From positions 462,732,693 to 462,796,692 of the forward strand of contig OX336392.1 of NCBI GenBank assembly GCA_946902985.2: a stretch of DNA of 64,000 bases, in the 5' to 3' direction. Positions within the stretch are counted from its first letter, which is position 1. The number at the start of each line of letters is the position of its first letter. The notes below the pieces were generated by a model. The model was not told the DNA's origin. It did no database searches and saw nothing but the letters and a program-made list of their open reading frames with translations. Positions 22,594 through 34,111 of this stretch are shown here, piece after piece. The DNA is from Meconema thalassinum (taxonomy: Eukaryota; Arthropoda; Insecta; Orthoptera; Tettigoniidae). The position numbers and the translations under genes are program-made.

Positions 22594-22920
22594 CATATAT
22601 TAAATATTTTCACGTCATAGAATGACAACTTGAAAATCATTTATTGTAGGAATACCTTTAATGGGACCACCAAACCTTCAAGTATGCAATACATATTGCA
22701 GATAGTGCTGTATTTTGGTCGGTAGTGCCTCAAGTGCTTACATTAAATAACAATACTGTAAACATATAAACATTTAATAAATCATAATTGTTTGCAGTAA
22801 ATATATATACCTAATAAATATTTTCACACCATAGGATGACCATTTCAAGATCATTTATTGTAGGAATTGTAGGGATCTCCAGACCTTGAAGTAAACCATA
22901 TTTGATATACATTCCACATA
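22594..22920 (+). repeat. Direct repeat of about 100 bp downstream of FLYWCH gene
   Basis: AAATATTTTCAC, then CATAG-ATGAC, then ATCATTTATTGTAGGAAT, then ACCTT-AAGTA, then ATA-ATTCC occur at about 22604-22700 and again at about 22814-22915 with moderate divergence. TACATTCCACATAG also occurs at about 22491 and 22911. This may be part of the 3' flank of the gene. AATAAA-like signals lie at about 22776 and 22811. Confidence 0.65.
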
Positions 22921-22969
22921 GCTACATAACCGACAGTACGTCGTGGTATCAATCTCAGCCACCAGGCGC

Positions 22970-25900
22970 GCTCATTGTTTGTATTGCATTTCAGTTCTAT
23001 TTGCATTTCTTGAAAATCACCCCCAAGCCAAAAAATACATAGCAAGTTAGTGGAAACATGTTACACATCAATAATTTTAGAAGAGCTCTCAGGTATTGTA
23101 TGATGATTTTTTTTAGAAGTGTATAACTGTTGACTAGCATTTACTGTTACACAACATTATTTTGGTAAACTCTACATAAGTATCCTAATTGTCTCTGGTA
23201 TAATGTCTTGTTTAACAAACATGGTCACACGGTTTATCTATACGTTTAAGCCTCTGTTGTTTATGATTTTAAAAAATGATAAACAGCTAAACTCACTGGT
23301 CAATAGCCAACATGGTGGCCATAATGTTTCCCTGATAGGTAACTCATGTTTGGTTAGTCTATTCTTATTGCAAAGCCAGTCAAAACCTAAAAATAGTATT
23401 AACACCATATCATTAAACAAATCAAACCATCTTAAGGTATTTATTAAATTGAATTGCATTTTAGGAACCTTGCAAGCATCTTGCAACCTTCAAGAGGAAT
23501 GTATAGACAGGAATTGTGAAAAGGAAACCGATAAATCAATCAACGTAGTGTTATGAACCTCAACGTAAGAAGTTATGAAAGTCTATGTGAGGGTGTGGTT
23601 TTTACAGCTGGATGCCTTTTCTGGCACCCACCTCAGAGACGAGTTTATGGGAGATGAAACTCAGCTATCATGTCGAATGTGGAGCTCCTAGTCTAGGAGA
23701 AAGTTATGTTCAGGTATTTGTCTGCAGGGAGTGTGGGAAACGAAACAACAACTAAAAAAATATACACGCAAAGGGAATATTATGGAATTTTCGAGTATAT
23801 GTTGTGAATTTGAAAAAATGGTTAAATTTCATGGTTTGTAGACCTCTTGGCTAAATTTGGTAGAATTTGGTGAATTTTCATCAATATTCGGGTAATTTTA
23901 TATAAATTTGAGCTAGTTCAAACCATTCTTTAATAATTCAATGGCATTTCAATAAATCTGGTTGTGATTTGTTGGATTTTGCTGAAATTTGGTGGAATTT
24001 GCTAAATTTGCGGTAAATTTTGTGGATTTTACAAAATTCTGGTCAATTTCAAGATAAATCTCAGATATTTAGATATTTTACAAATAACCTCTGTCACTGT
24101 GATGGCTGTATTAATGTGTGCCTTTGACTATGAAGGGTAGGAATGGTAAGGAGGTGGTTATGGACTTAAGTGCATAGTCATTTATATTTACTTTCAGATT
24201 GGGTGTTGTGGGAAAATCGAACACTCCTCTTGTTAGTTTTTCAAGTAAGTGTACTCCTTGCCTCCCTTAGAAGCCGCGAATGAGCTCTAAGCATTGGCAG
24301 TTCGCAAGCATCTCACTATTGTTAACATAGAATGCTCATTACTTGTTATTTCAAGTACATGTTGTCATGTAGGTAAGGAATTGATCCAAACATAACATGT
24401 TTCGATTTTCTTTGCACTTGTCTGTGGGCAAACATGGCATTTACCTGGAGTAAAAGTGGAAAACCACATGTGTTTGACGTTTAGAAAACTCACCTCACCT
24501 CACCCGAACTGTTTGGGAATGGAAATAATATGTTTTTGTCTTACTTAGGGGCTTGGAAATCATGGTCATCATTCCCATGTACTGTAATTAGGGAAAATAA
24601 TAAGGGGTCGTGTACACTATTATTAGCTGAGTATCTAATACAATTTTGCATATCCCTAGGACCAGTATCGCATTATAATGGCATGCCATTTGTTACCGTC
24701 CTTAAAGCCAGTGATTTAAAACAAAAGAGGTGTTTATTTTCCACCACCCCCAAACAAGGGCTTTCATCTAGTGGAATGTAGGTTGACGACCATGGAGCCC
24801 CAGCTGAATCCGTCATTGTTCCCACTGACTTGTGCTAGGCTCCTGTCTGTCTTCTTTCCTGTCGACCACACATGGTCAACTCTTGTTCTCTACCGACTCC
24901 GACATTATTAGGCTATCCAAGGCTTAGGGAGTCTCTTTATTTTCCGACTTAATTGACCCTTGTTTATTTTTTCTGATACCCTCCTTGCGTGAGGAGGCAG
25001 CCTTCTTTTTATTTTTATGTTATTTCCTGCCTATTGCACAAGCCACACTAAAGGTAGGGTGTATGTAGCCCCACCACTTGTGGTGCACCCTGGATATGCC
25101 TACACCCTCAGGGGCTTACGGCTGATGAGTTTGGAAGTTTGCGACCACAAGGGATTCCTGAGCTGGGCCCAGTTTTCCTCCTTTTTATCGATTACCTCTG
25201 GAGCGGGACCCTCTCCTCTTTTACTTTCATATCTACCTTTTATGGCTCTCCTTCCTTTCAAGTTCATCAATCCACATTCTTGAGGGTTGAGGGGCATTAT
25301 TTATTCCTTCTGTCCTTTATTTGTCCTGTTATCCTTTTTTCTTACATTTCATTTTTCTAGTTATAAGTGTGTAGTTAGTTTTAGTTATAGTTTACATTTA
25401 ATTTTATTTTCACCATCAGCCAAACAATTAGGGGTCGATAGGACAGCTTGGTGGTCAAGTTTATAGAACGCTTGTCTTTTGTTTGAAACAACACCATGTT
25501 GATTTCCCGACTGGGTCAAGTATTTTATACTTTGTTCACTTATTTCTCATGGCTTTGAAACTGGCTGCCTGTAACGTGATCATTATTAACTTTAACTTCA
25601 GTGTACGGTGTAGGATTGGAAAGGAGGCAGCCATGGTTTCTGAATTACAACTATGTTAGCGTTTGTCTAAAGTATAAATAAAAAGAGAGTTCAAACATCA
25701 TGTAGGACATAAACTATTTTTAAATTCAGATTTGTGTTTCACAGTAAACACAATCATTCTCCGTTTAAAACAACCCATACATTTCTTTTTCTAACATGAT
25801 AGCTTATAGGCGGGCATTGCTATAGCTTACATGTAGTAGGGTCAACAGCTAAGGATTCAATTTCAATTACCTATACCTCTCATGGTATGGCTCTTAGTCA

Positions 25901-28145
25901 ATTCGTTAAACTACATAAAACTTTTCTATATGTTCTGTTACATTATCATTTGACCATCTCACAGTGTAGTGTTTAACATAGTTGGTTGTCTACCCTAAGG
26001 CCTTGGCTTGCAACCCCGACTATACCAAGAAATTCATATTCATCTTAAGGTTGCAATAAGGTTCATTGAGCCTTGTCAACCCTTACCTAACAACTATCAA
26101 GTCATGTACGTTAACACGGTGCGAATCACGTCCGCTATCAAGCAGACGAGTAATATGAAACTTGCTGGCAAGAGCACCGTGTTCTTATCACCAAGACTCA
26201 TTACACAAACAAAGCCAGTGTCTCTGTGCAGATTCAACCCAGCGATAGTATGCAAGACTGTGTTTGTTCAAAAAGCATCATTAATATAACTCGACTGTCA
26301 CCACACAGGCCCGGGTTCGATTTTCTAAAGGCTGCAACAGGTACACTCAGTCTTGTCAGGTAAAACATTTTGGGTCAATTCATAAATCATGGGAAAGGGT
26401 TAGCCACTGTCAGTCCAAAACAACATCTTACTTCACCCTCTCCGATAATTAGTTTTATAAAATCTCAGGTCGATAACCTTAACGTTTTGGCTCTTTTGGG
26501 TATATTCATGGGGAATGGCAACGGTTTGGCCATCCTGATTTGTACAACACCTGATACAACTCTGTAGCCTTATTCATTAGCTATAAACACATTAATCCAT
26601 AATTACCTAATAATAATAATACAAATAATAATAATAATAATATTAATTTGCAAGCTGTCATCCTCCAAACACACATTCATTAGGGCATGGTTTCAAAAAA
26701 CTCTTATGCTTTTAAGTGTTTAATACCTTTCTCTCCTGTAACATTACTATTCCCTGTTTTATGAGTGAAATAATCTATCGAGGTAAAAGCGTATGTCATC
26801 ACCTATTTTTCAACTATCAAACCTAATTTTAGGGTTCTTAGTTTGCAAGATATCGATTTTTTTCAATTTGAGGGTAGTTTTCACCCCCCTACTATTTTTC
26901 ATGAAAAACAAAAGATCTTAGGTTCAATTATCAATTTTACCCGTTTAAGACCTTTTTCCCCACTGTAAAATCACTATTTACTGTTTTAGGGGTGACATCA
27001 TCTATCCAGGTAAAAGCCTATGTCACAACCAATTTTTTAAGCTATTACACATAATTTTACGGTTCTCAGTTTCCAAGCTATCGATTTTTCAATTTGGGGG
27101 TAGTTTTCACCCCCCTGCTATTTTTCATCAAAAACAAAAGATCTTAGTTTCATTTATCATTTTTAGGTGTTTAACACGTTTTTTTTTCATAACATGACTA
27201 TTTACTGTTTTAGGGGTGAAATGACCAATCCAGGTAAAAGCCTATGTCATCACCTATTTTTAAAGCTATCACGCCGAATTTTAGGGTTCTTAGTTTCCAA
27301 GATATTGAGTTTTCAATTTTGGGGGGTAGTTTCACCCCACAAAGGGGGACGTCGCCCCAAGTGCTAGGACCCCTCATACAAGTCCCTAGCATGATTGGTT
27401 CACGAGATATTAACAAAAGTGTAGTTAGGCCCTTTTGACAAAAAATGAATCATACTTTCAAAAACGAGGCGTCACCCCAAGTGCTAGGATACTGCCTATG
27501 GCAAAATCCCATCAGGGGTTCAGAAAATATTAACAAATGTGTAGTTAGGCCCTTTTGACAAAAGCCACTGGTGTGCATACATACAAAAATTGCTCTTTCA
27601 CCCCAGGTAAGGGTAGTTTTTATTTTGGGGGTTGTCATACCTCATTCATACAAAAGGAGAATTCACTACAAGTCCTACGACACCCCATATGTTTAAATCG
27701 CATTATTGGTTAGCGAGATACTAAAAAGCGAATGACCTATTAGTTTTTTGTTTTTTTAATAAATATTTTAAAAAACCTCATCTATAAAGAATCATTTAAA
27801 AATTCCGCTCTCTTACAAAAGCCCTCAAGTGCGCATGCATACAAAAATAACCACTACTTAACCTCCGGGTAATGGTAGATTTATTTTGGGGGGGATATAC
27901 TCCCGTCCATAGCAAGGGGTGGTTCACCACAAGTCCTACGACACCCTATATGCTCAAACCCGACCATGCGATCGCGAATCATCGCCAATGTTCGCCAGAA
28001 AGTAGGCTATCATTTTGTTTTGTCCTACACACTTCAAACTTGCTGTCAGCCTAGAGGGCATAGGGACCTTTCATAGACGTCAAACAAACTTTTCTCTCAT
28101 CTTCACCGTTTCCAAAATAGCACCAATTTCAAAAAACAACAATTT

Positions 28146-28199
<54 letters not shown>

Positions 28200-29138
28200 G
28201 ACACACATTCATAGCAAAGAGGATGTCACACCATTCCTAAATAACACATCGTTCTAGCCTTACAAGCTCATTAAATTCGCCAAAATGTCAAAAACGCACG
28301 TTTACCTCAAATTGCGTTTCCAAATTCCACCCATTTTAAACAATTACCTCACCATCAAATAGAGCGGGAAAAATATCATTTAAACGAGCCCTCACTCAAC
28401 CCTAGTCCTCGCCCACCACCAAACATTTTCCCAACATAGCCATACGTATTCAAGCACACACGCGACTTGCAAGAGAACATACACTACCCCACTACCCGCG
28501 AATGACCTTTTGTTTTGGTATTTTATTTAAATAATGAGGCTATAGGAAAAGAGGGGGGCATTACTACGAGTGCGAGATATCAGGTTCGGGGGCCGATAGG
28601 ACGAGGGTTCAAAAAGTTAGTGGACAGAACCCCCCAAGTTAACACTACTTGTTAAAGGTCAACCACGTCTCACGCGAACACTGCAGACATATCACGTGAT
28701 CGCTCGCACTGGTGCACATGCTCACACTCGCACGGGTGTCAAATGACGGTTAGCATCCTAAGCAAAAAACAATAACAGCTGCACACCACATGTGTGGATA
28801 GAAACTGCCTCTCCGCTCAGCCCACCCGGCGCGGGCAAAGAAAAAACATAACAGCTGCACACCACATGTGCGGATCGCTGGCACTGGCATACATGCTCAC
28901 ACTCGCATGGGTGTCAGATGACAATTAGCATCCTAATAAACAACCCCCATGACGTTAACACCCATTAACTTTTTATCATCATCGCACAAACAAGCCAAAA
29001 GGTCAACCCCTTCCCACGCTAACACGTGCAGTGCACATGCTCGCTCCTGGACCACGTGCTCGCTCTAAGGGCCCATGACGTCACCCAAAGGGCTATGACG
29101 TCATCGCGATTACGCAATATTCAAAGTCTAAAGTTCCC
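22970..29138 (-). repeat. Right arm of giant inverted repeat (6.17 kb)
   Basis: This is the mirror of 14728-20896, so all content is the same in reverse: SINE pieces at about 24070-24500 and 26290-26368, retroposon copy at about 24750-25460, array of about 225 bp period at about 26705-27345, (TA)n at 28148-28198, subterminal repeats at about 28696-28935 and TGACGTCA palindromes at 29076-29104. Differences noticed include single-base changes at about 22999, 23239, 23320-23326, 23936, 24037, 24504, 24988, 26261, 27129, 27746, 27877 and 28559, with indels of 1-2 bp between about 26570 and 27160 and between 23200 and 24500. Confidence 0.95.
24750..25460 (+). mobile_element. 0.74-kb-type retroposon, mirrored copy in right arm
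   Basis: This is the reverse complement of the copy at 18405-19115, differing by very few bases (for example CACACAAGG against CTTGCGTG at about 24988). It is not an independent insertion, because its arm context is identical. Confidence 0.7.
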
Positions 29139-29726
29139 AATACTGTCAGCGTAGGCTACATACCTTGTCTTATTGCTTTAATCCATAATTTTCTAGTTGG
29201 CTCTGGACTGGGAAATTCATGAAAACTAGTTCCAGGAACATTATTTCTAGAGCCTTGTTTACAAAACGGCATGCAACAGTACACCATCGTAATACAATGG
29301 ACTTAGGGGGGTATGCAGCATCTCTTGCGGCAAACATAGCATCTGCAGGGCGTACAGCTCTCAGAGGCTATTGGGCAGGCTTTTTATTATTGGAGGCTAA
29401 GGGCTAATTCAAACAAGTTGCTAGCGTTTCGCCCCAGTGTACCATTGGGCTCTTGAGTTGGTACGGTACATATCACCAAGACGCGTTGCAAGTGCACACT
29501 GAGAAGGCCATTGCAATACGCTCAATACGTATGTAGGCTATCTACGTCATGAGTAATGCCAGTGCACTACGGGAGTCAAGTGGAACGCGGATTATACACT
29601 TGCAGCAGACATGAATGTGGCTTTTACATACCTTGTGTCCTCGTTTCATGTTCTGGGCGATATCACGTATTGAAATTACGAACCCTGGTCACTACTGAAC
29701 CTCATATATGTGCTAAAATTCGTAAA
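29139..29726. other. Unassigned DNA right of the palindrome
   Basis: I see no gene or element here. The first bases (aatactgtcagcg) were compared with the left flank (gtcagcagtagta) for a target duplication. They share only GTCAGC at different distances and in a way that does not border the arms. Confidence 0.5.
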
Positions 29727-29728
29727 TA

Positions 29729-30521
29729 CAGGGTCTTTATATTTGCTTGTCAAGGACATTCTCGCTCACGCGCTCCGCCAGTGGCTGCTCAGTTGCCGGC
29801 TGCGCGCGTATGTACGGCAGAATACGGTGCTTAAAATCAGTATCATATATTTTTACTCACTATGTTTACAGTAGATGCTGAAAACATTCCCCATCCACTG
29901 CCAAACATAATGGGCATCTCCTTATGAAGTTTACGGTTAATCCGGTTAATTTAGCTTCATTAAGGGAATAATGAACTTAACGTCTATTTTTATTGTTTAC
30001 TGAACCTGTACGTTTGAATCTCAAATTAGCCACTTGTTCTATTGTCCGATTTATAGAAATAGGTCTCCCTGGAAATTTCACTCGAAACTTTTGACTTTTT
30101 CTAGCGCACGATTTCCTGCACTTTATGTACGTGTTGTGCAGATATACACGTTCAAGTAACGAATATTTCACACAAGGCATTAGATCACTATACACAATCA
30201 CAATAAAACAACTGGCTAAGAGATTCAAACGTACAGGTTCAGTAAACGATAAAAAAAATAGACGTAGAGGTCGTTATTTCCTTAGTGAAGCGAAATTAAC
30301 CGGAATAACCGGAAACTTCTTTAGTAGATGCACATTATGTTTGGCAGCGGATGGGAAACATTTTCAGCATTTACTGTAAGCATGGTGAGTAGAAATGCAA
30401 GATACTGATTTTAAGCATGGTATTCTTCCGTACATACGCACACGCGGCAGCCGGCAACTGAGGCGTCACTGGCGGAGCGCGTGAGCGAGAATGTCCTTGC
30501 CAAGCAAATATAAGCACCCTG
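29729..30521. mobile_element. TA-flanked fold-back (mariner-like) element
   Basis: Inverted arms run from 29729 (CAGGGTCTTTATATTTGCTTG) to about 30043 and from about 30199 to 30521 (CAAGCAAATATAAGCACCCTG), with a 155-bp centre. TA borders both ends (29727-29728 and 30522-30523), as expected for Tc1/mariner-type insertion. Each arm contains a short frame with RFKRTGSVN (minus strand near 30010, plus strand near 30220), which resembles a helix-turn-helix to linker segment of mariner-type or related transposases. The element is therefore an inverted dimer of a transposase fragment with terminal sequence. Non-autonomous. Confidence 0.75.
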
Positions 30522-31199
30522 TATGTGTTTTATTTCTTGCTATTCTAAAAACCGGACACGATTTTCGATAGCGCTTTCATCTCGTTTAACTGTCGACCAG
30601 ATGAACTCTACAGGCACGCAGCGAGGCACACACATTGATGCCAACATGTGAGATACAAAATCACTGTTGATAAAAAGAAGTGAGACACAAAATCACTGTT
30701 AATCAAAAAATAAATTCATTGGGACGTGTTAGGCTGTAACCATTGCCAAAACGTATTGATCTGGGCGCGTTAGGCTGTAACCTTTGTCAAAAACCATTGG
30801 ATTGGACAAAACGAAGGTTAGAAGGTCGGGGACAGGTGAGGCCTTTGACCGCGCCCAGCTGGCGGGGCACGGTTGACTCAAAACCATTGATCTGGGCGCG
30901 TTAGGCTGTAACCATTATGAAAAACCATTGGATTGAACCAAACGAAGGTTAGAAGGTCGGGGGCAAGTGCGGCCTTTCAGAGGCAATTTCCACAATCTAT
31001 GATAAATAAACAATTCAATTGGGCGCACTATCTATGCATTGAGTGGTGCGCATGAATGATGCGCACTAGCGACTGAATTTGGCGCTTCTTTGTTTTTCAT
31101 AGTACCGTAAGCGCGAGGTTGGCAGTAATGTCATGGTACTGTTTTAATAACGATCGATGAGAATAATGGCGCTCTCAGCTGTAATTTTCGCTATATAAG

Positions 31200-31445
31200 T
31201 CGTGTACCTATTTGGGATGGCCGGGTGGGTCACAGACATCGAAGGAGGGAATATCTAATAAAACATCGCTCCTTGATTTATTTCCCAGCGTTTGATAAGG
31301 TATTTTGGCTAGTTCATGTATTGTAGAGAATATTATCGCACGTTCTAACTTCATTCACTGCTACCCATTGAATGATGTTTTAATAGATGCTCCCTCCTAC
31401 GCTGTCTGTGACCCACCCAGCCATCCCAAATAGCATCACGACTTA
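31200..31445. repeat. Hairpin-forming inverted repeat
   Basis: TTTGGGATGGCCGGGTGGGTCACAGAC (about 31209-31235) pairs with GTCTGTGACCCACCCAGCCATCCCAAA (about 31403-31429). The palindromic similarity extends on both sides (atataagtcgtg against cacgacttatat), with a loop of roughly 150 bp. I have quoted the stem only in short pieces. No gene is present. Confidence 0.7.
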
Positions 31446-31455
31446 TATACATACA

Positions 31456-31484
<29 letters not shown>
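31443..31484. repeat. (CATA)n microsatellite, LINE 3' tail
   Basis: About ten CATA units are present. The tract sits exactly at the 3' end (minus-strand reading) of the LINE at 31485-33660, so it is likely the element's simple-repeat tail. Confidence 0.8.
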
Positions 31485-31486
<2 letters not shown>

Positions 31487-31779
31487 TTATTGACGGCTTC
31501 CACCATTTTCTTTTATACAACATAAAAGACATTAAGAGTAATACAAAGTACGGTAGCCTACTATTACAATCAACTATATTCATACAGATTGTCTAATGAA
31601 TAGGAAAACAGATATTTTCTCAGGGGTCTTTCATCGGTATTGAACAAGTCTATGTTGACCCCATTAGAGATTCGCATCATTCTGTCAATGGGACTATTTA
31701 GACCATAATTAGTTGGGTGCCAGTTTGTTTCAAAGACATGATGCTTGCGCATCGAACGGGGTGGCACATATATATTGAT

Positions 31780-32121
31780 TTAATTTAGTAATTCTGGGCA
31801 GTTTATGTGAGAGTTTAAAATTTTGTACATATTAAGAATATAAAAATTTTCACGACGGGATTTAAGAGTTGGCAGCTTCAAATGCATCATTACTTCAGTG
31901 TAGTTATGATTCGTTATTGGGTGTAGGAAACGATACGCATAAATTCGTAGGAATTTGTGTTGTACTTTCTCTAAACTCTCAATTTGTGTTTTATTGAAAG
32001 GGCTCCAAATCGGTGTACAATATTCAATTAAAGGTCTGACAAGGGTCAAGTACAGTAGGAAATATATATTTGAGTCACAAAATTCCTTGGAATAACGAGT
32101 TATGCAACCTAATCTCTGCAA
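31780..32121 (-). pseudogene. LINE ORF2 C-terminal part
   Basis: The sequence (LTLVRPLIEYCTPIWSPF, then a KVQHKFLRI stretch) is the usual region after the RT in CR1/Jockey-type ORF2. It is shifted in frame relative to 32109-33659 by an indel near 32120, at a T-run. Confidence 0.75.
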
Positions 32122-33659
32122 AGCCTTTTTTTAATATTTACCATATGCTCATTAAAATTAAGCGTGTCTGAGAATTTTACTCCCAGGTCACATATACTTC
32201 TAACAGCATGAAGTGGAGTAGACGATAGAAAGTGATAAGAGAATTCAATATTCTGTTTCTTCTTTGAGAATCTAACTAGTTTACATTTAGTTTCATTGAG
32301 CAGTAACCCATTTAAAGAACAATACTCCTCTAGACGCCAAAGTTCTTCCTGAAGAAGTATACAGTCCTGTAGAGATTGAACTTTCATAAAGAACTTTGTA
32401 TCATCGGCTAACAGGAGGATTTTGGCATGTTTGAAAACTGTATTGATATCATTAATAAAGATTAGAAATAACAATGGAGAAAGATGGTCGCTGTATAGAT
32501 TAGATCTAATTTTGTTTAAATATTCAGTATAACATAGTTTAGACAAGTGTTTACATTTGGCTCTAAGCTCCGAGAAAGCATAATAATCATGAGTGCTGCC
32601 CGACTTTTTGTATAAGGCATGGGTCGCTTTCTTCTGTAAGACACTGGCTCTTAGTTCACTGTTAAACCACTGTGGGAAACATGGGTCCTTATAATAAGCA
32701 AGAGGAATAAATCTATCAATGCCTTCATATAGAATAGAGTAAAAAATGCTTACAGCAGAATTTATATCTTGTTCCTTCAATGCAGAGCTCCAGTCTATTG
32801 TAGCTAAGTAATTATTGAGACCGATATAATTACCTTTATCAAAATTGTGATAACTATAATTACTTGAAAGAGGTTGATGATCAACCGCCATCTTAAAATC
32901 AATATCTAGAGGAGGGTGGTACTTATCCTCAGGAATTAGAACATCTATGCTAGGGTTTACAGTTAAGGAAAAATTGGAGAATATTAAATCTAGATTACGA
33001 TTAAGAATATTTGGAATGTTATTAAACTGATATAAGTTTAGATAGCAAAAGGAGTCAATAATTTGTTCTGATTTGTCAGTATTAATTCCACATGGGAGGA
33101 ACCCCATACAGTCTTCATTTGATTGAAACCATGTTATATTCGGGAGATTGTAATCGCCCATTAACAGAAAATGGCAATTTTCATTTTGAGAGTCCAATAT
33201 GTCTTCAACTGTAATGGTATGCTCTATGTACTTTTGCAATTCTAAGCTTGGTGATAGATATACAGAGCCTAGAATGAATGTTTGGTCATGAATTTGGACT
33301 TCAACAAAGACTTGTTCAACAGATTTAATTTTTAGGGATATTAGTTTAGATTTGTGAGTTTTCCTGATTGCAATTAAGACACCACCTCCTGATTCTAATT
33401 CACTAGCATCTATGGAACGATCACAACGATAAACATCATATTGATCTAGAGCTAACTCACCGTTACCTATGATTTCACAAAGGTTAGATTCAGTAAGGAT
33501 TATGAAATCGTAATTCGCCATATTAATTGATTGAGAAAGAACAGTTAATTTTGACCTTAGTCCATTTACATTCTGATAATAACCACTGATATTAATATCT
33601 TTAGATGAAGAACTATTCCTTTGTGTTGTCTTGTTTATTTGGTGAGTGGGCAAAACCAT
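32109..33659 (-). CDS. LINE endonuclease fused in frame to partial RT (516 aa)
   Basis: Residues about 20-230 are an apurinic-type endonuclease: GYYQNVNGLRSK, a Glu in ILTESNL, LMGDYNLPNITW near 33150, and the family's late DIDF region. At about residue 390 (near 32490) the protein switches directly from linker sequence (IRSNLYSD) to the second half of the RT palm (HLSPLLFLIFIND), followed by the catalytic-type LADDTKFF near 32400. The RT fingers and the first catalytic Asp block are deleted, yet the frame is kept open. It cannot be an active polymerase, but the endonuclease could be folded. The frame ends at 32109 and the C-terminal part continues in another frame. Confidence 0.75.
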   Translation of the reverse strand: MVLPTHQINKTTQRNSSSSKDINISGYYQNVNGLRSKLTVLSQSINMANYDFIILTESNLCEIIGNGELALDQYDVYRCDRSIDASELESGGGVLIAIRKTHKSKLISLKIKSVEQVFVEVQIHDQTFILGSVYLSPSLELQKYIEHTITVEDILDSQNENCHFLLMGDYNLPNITWFQSNEDCMGFLPCGINTDKSEQIIDSFCYLNLYQFNNIPNILNRNLDLIFSNFSLTVNPSIDVLIPEDKYHPPLDIDFKMAVDHQPLSSNYSYHNFDKGNYIGLNNYLATIDWSSALKEQDINSAVSIFYSILYEGIDRFIPLAYYKDPCFPQWFNSELRASVLQKKATHALYKKSGSTHDYYAFSELRAKCKHLSKLCYTEYLNKIRSNLYSDHLSPLLFLIFINDINTVFKHAKILLLADDTKFFMKVQSLQDCILLQEELWRLEEYCSLNGLLLNETKCKLVRFSKKKQNIEFSYHFLSSTPLHAVRSICDLGVKFSDTLNFNEHMVNIKKRLCRD

Positions 33660-34111
33660 AAAAAATCTTCATTTCGGGTGGCTGTCTTTTTCTTTCTGCA
33701 GGACATGCGAACCGAGCTACAACCTGCTTGTGCATTTGTTGATATGTCAATGTCCTTGATTGTATCAGAGATCATTACTTGACTTCCTGATTCACGTTGG
33801 TAGGTGAGATCACTTTCCAGGTTAATACATTTTTCTGCCTTCTCATTACTATATAGGCGAATTTCCAGCTGTGGATGCCATTATTCACATCAACCATCAA
33901 CAAAACAGTAGCCTACTGCCAACCTCAACATTACGGTGCTATACCGCACCAACATCCAACCATTCTAACCTTCGATTTGTCCAATCCAATGGTTTTTGAC
34001 AATGGTCACAGCCTAACGTGTCCAGAACAATGGTGTCCCGATGATTGTCTTTTTTTAACAACAGTGATTTTGTATCCCACTTTTTTCTTATCAACAGTGA
34101 TTTTGTATCCC

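Larger units (their letters stand above)
31485..33659 (-). mobile_element. CR1/Jockey-like LINE, ORF2-only copy
   Basis: This minus-strand non-LTR element contains an endonuclease, a partial reverse transcriptase and the C-terminal region, then a short 3' UTR and the (CATA)n tail. There is no RNase H. It is 5'-truncated or starts near 33660, and ORF1 is not visible. Confidence 0.8.
30650..34111. mobile_element. Composite inverted-repeat element around a LINE
   Basis: The left arm (30650-31200) and right arm (about 33838-34111) are inverted: GATACAAAATCACTGTTGAT at 30654 against ATCAACAGTGATTTTGTATC at about 34090, then GTTAGGCTGTAACCATTG, AAAAACCATTGGATTGGAC, GAGGTTGGCAGTA and, innermost, TATATA-G near CAGCTGT. 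The left arm is longer because it holds a 131-bp tandem duplication (CTGGGCGCGTTAGGCTGTAAC at 30761 and 30892). Inside lie a hairpin (31205-31240 against 31395-31435), a (CATA)n tract and a minus-strand LINE. It is probably a non-autonomous DNA element that was later invaded. Confidence 0.6.

Noticed and set aside
14728..29138. Hairpin read artefact as full explanation of the palindrome
   Set aside because: Not excluded, but the arms differ by scattered substitutions and small indels and the 2-kb spacer is non-palindromic. That is unlike a simple missed-adapter fold-back. Kept as an alternative in the finding.
14714..29150. Target duplication GTCAGC at the palindrome borders
   Set aside because: The six bases do not border the arms and lie at different distances (14715-14720 against 29145-29150). 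A match by chance is likely.
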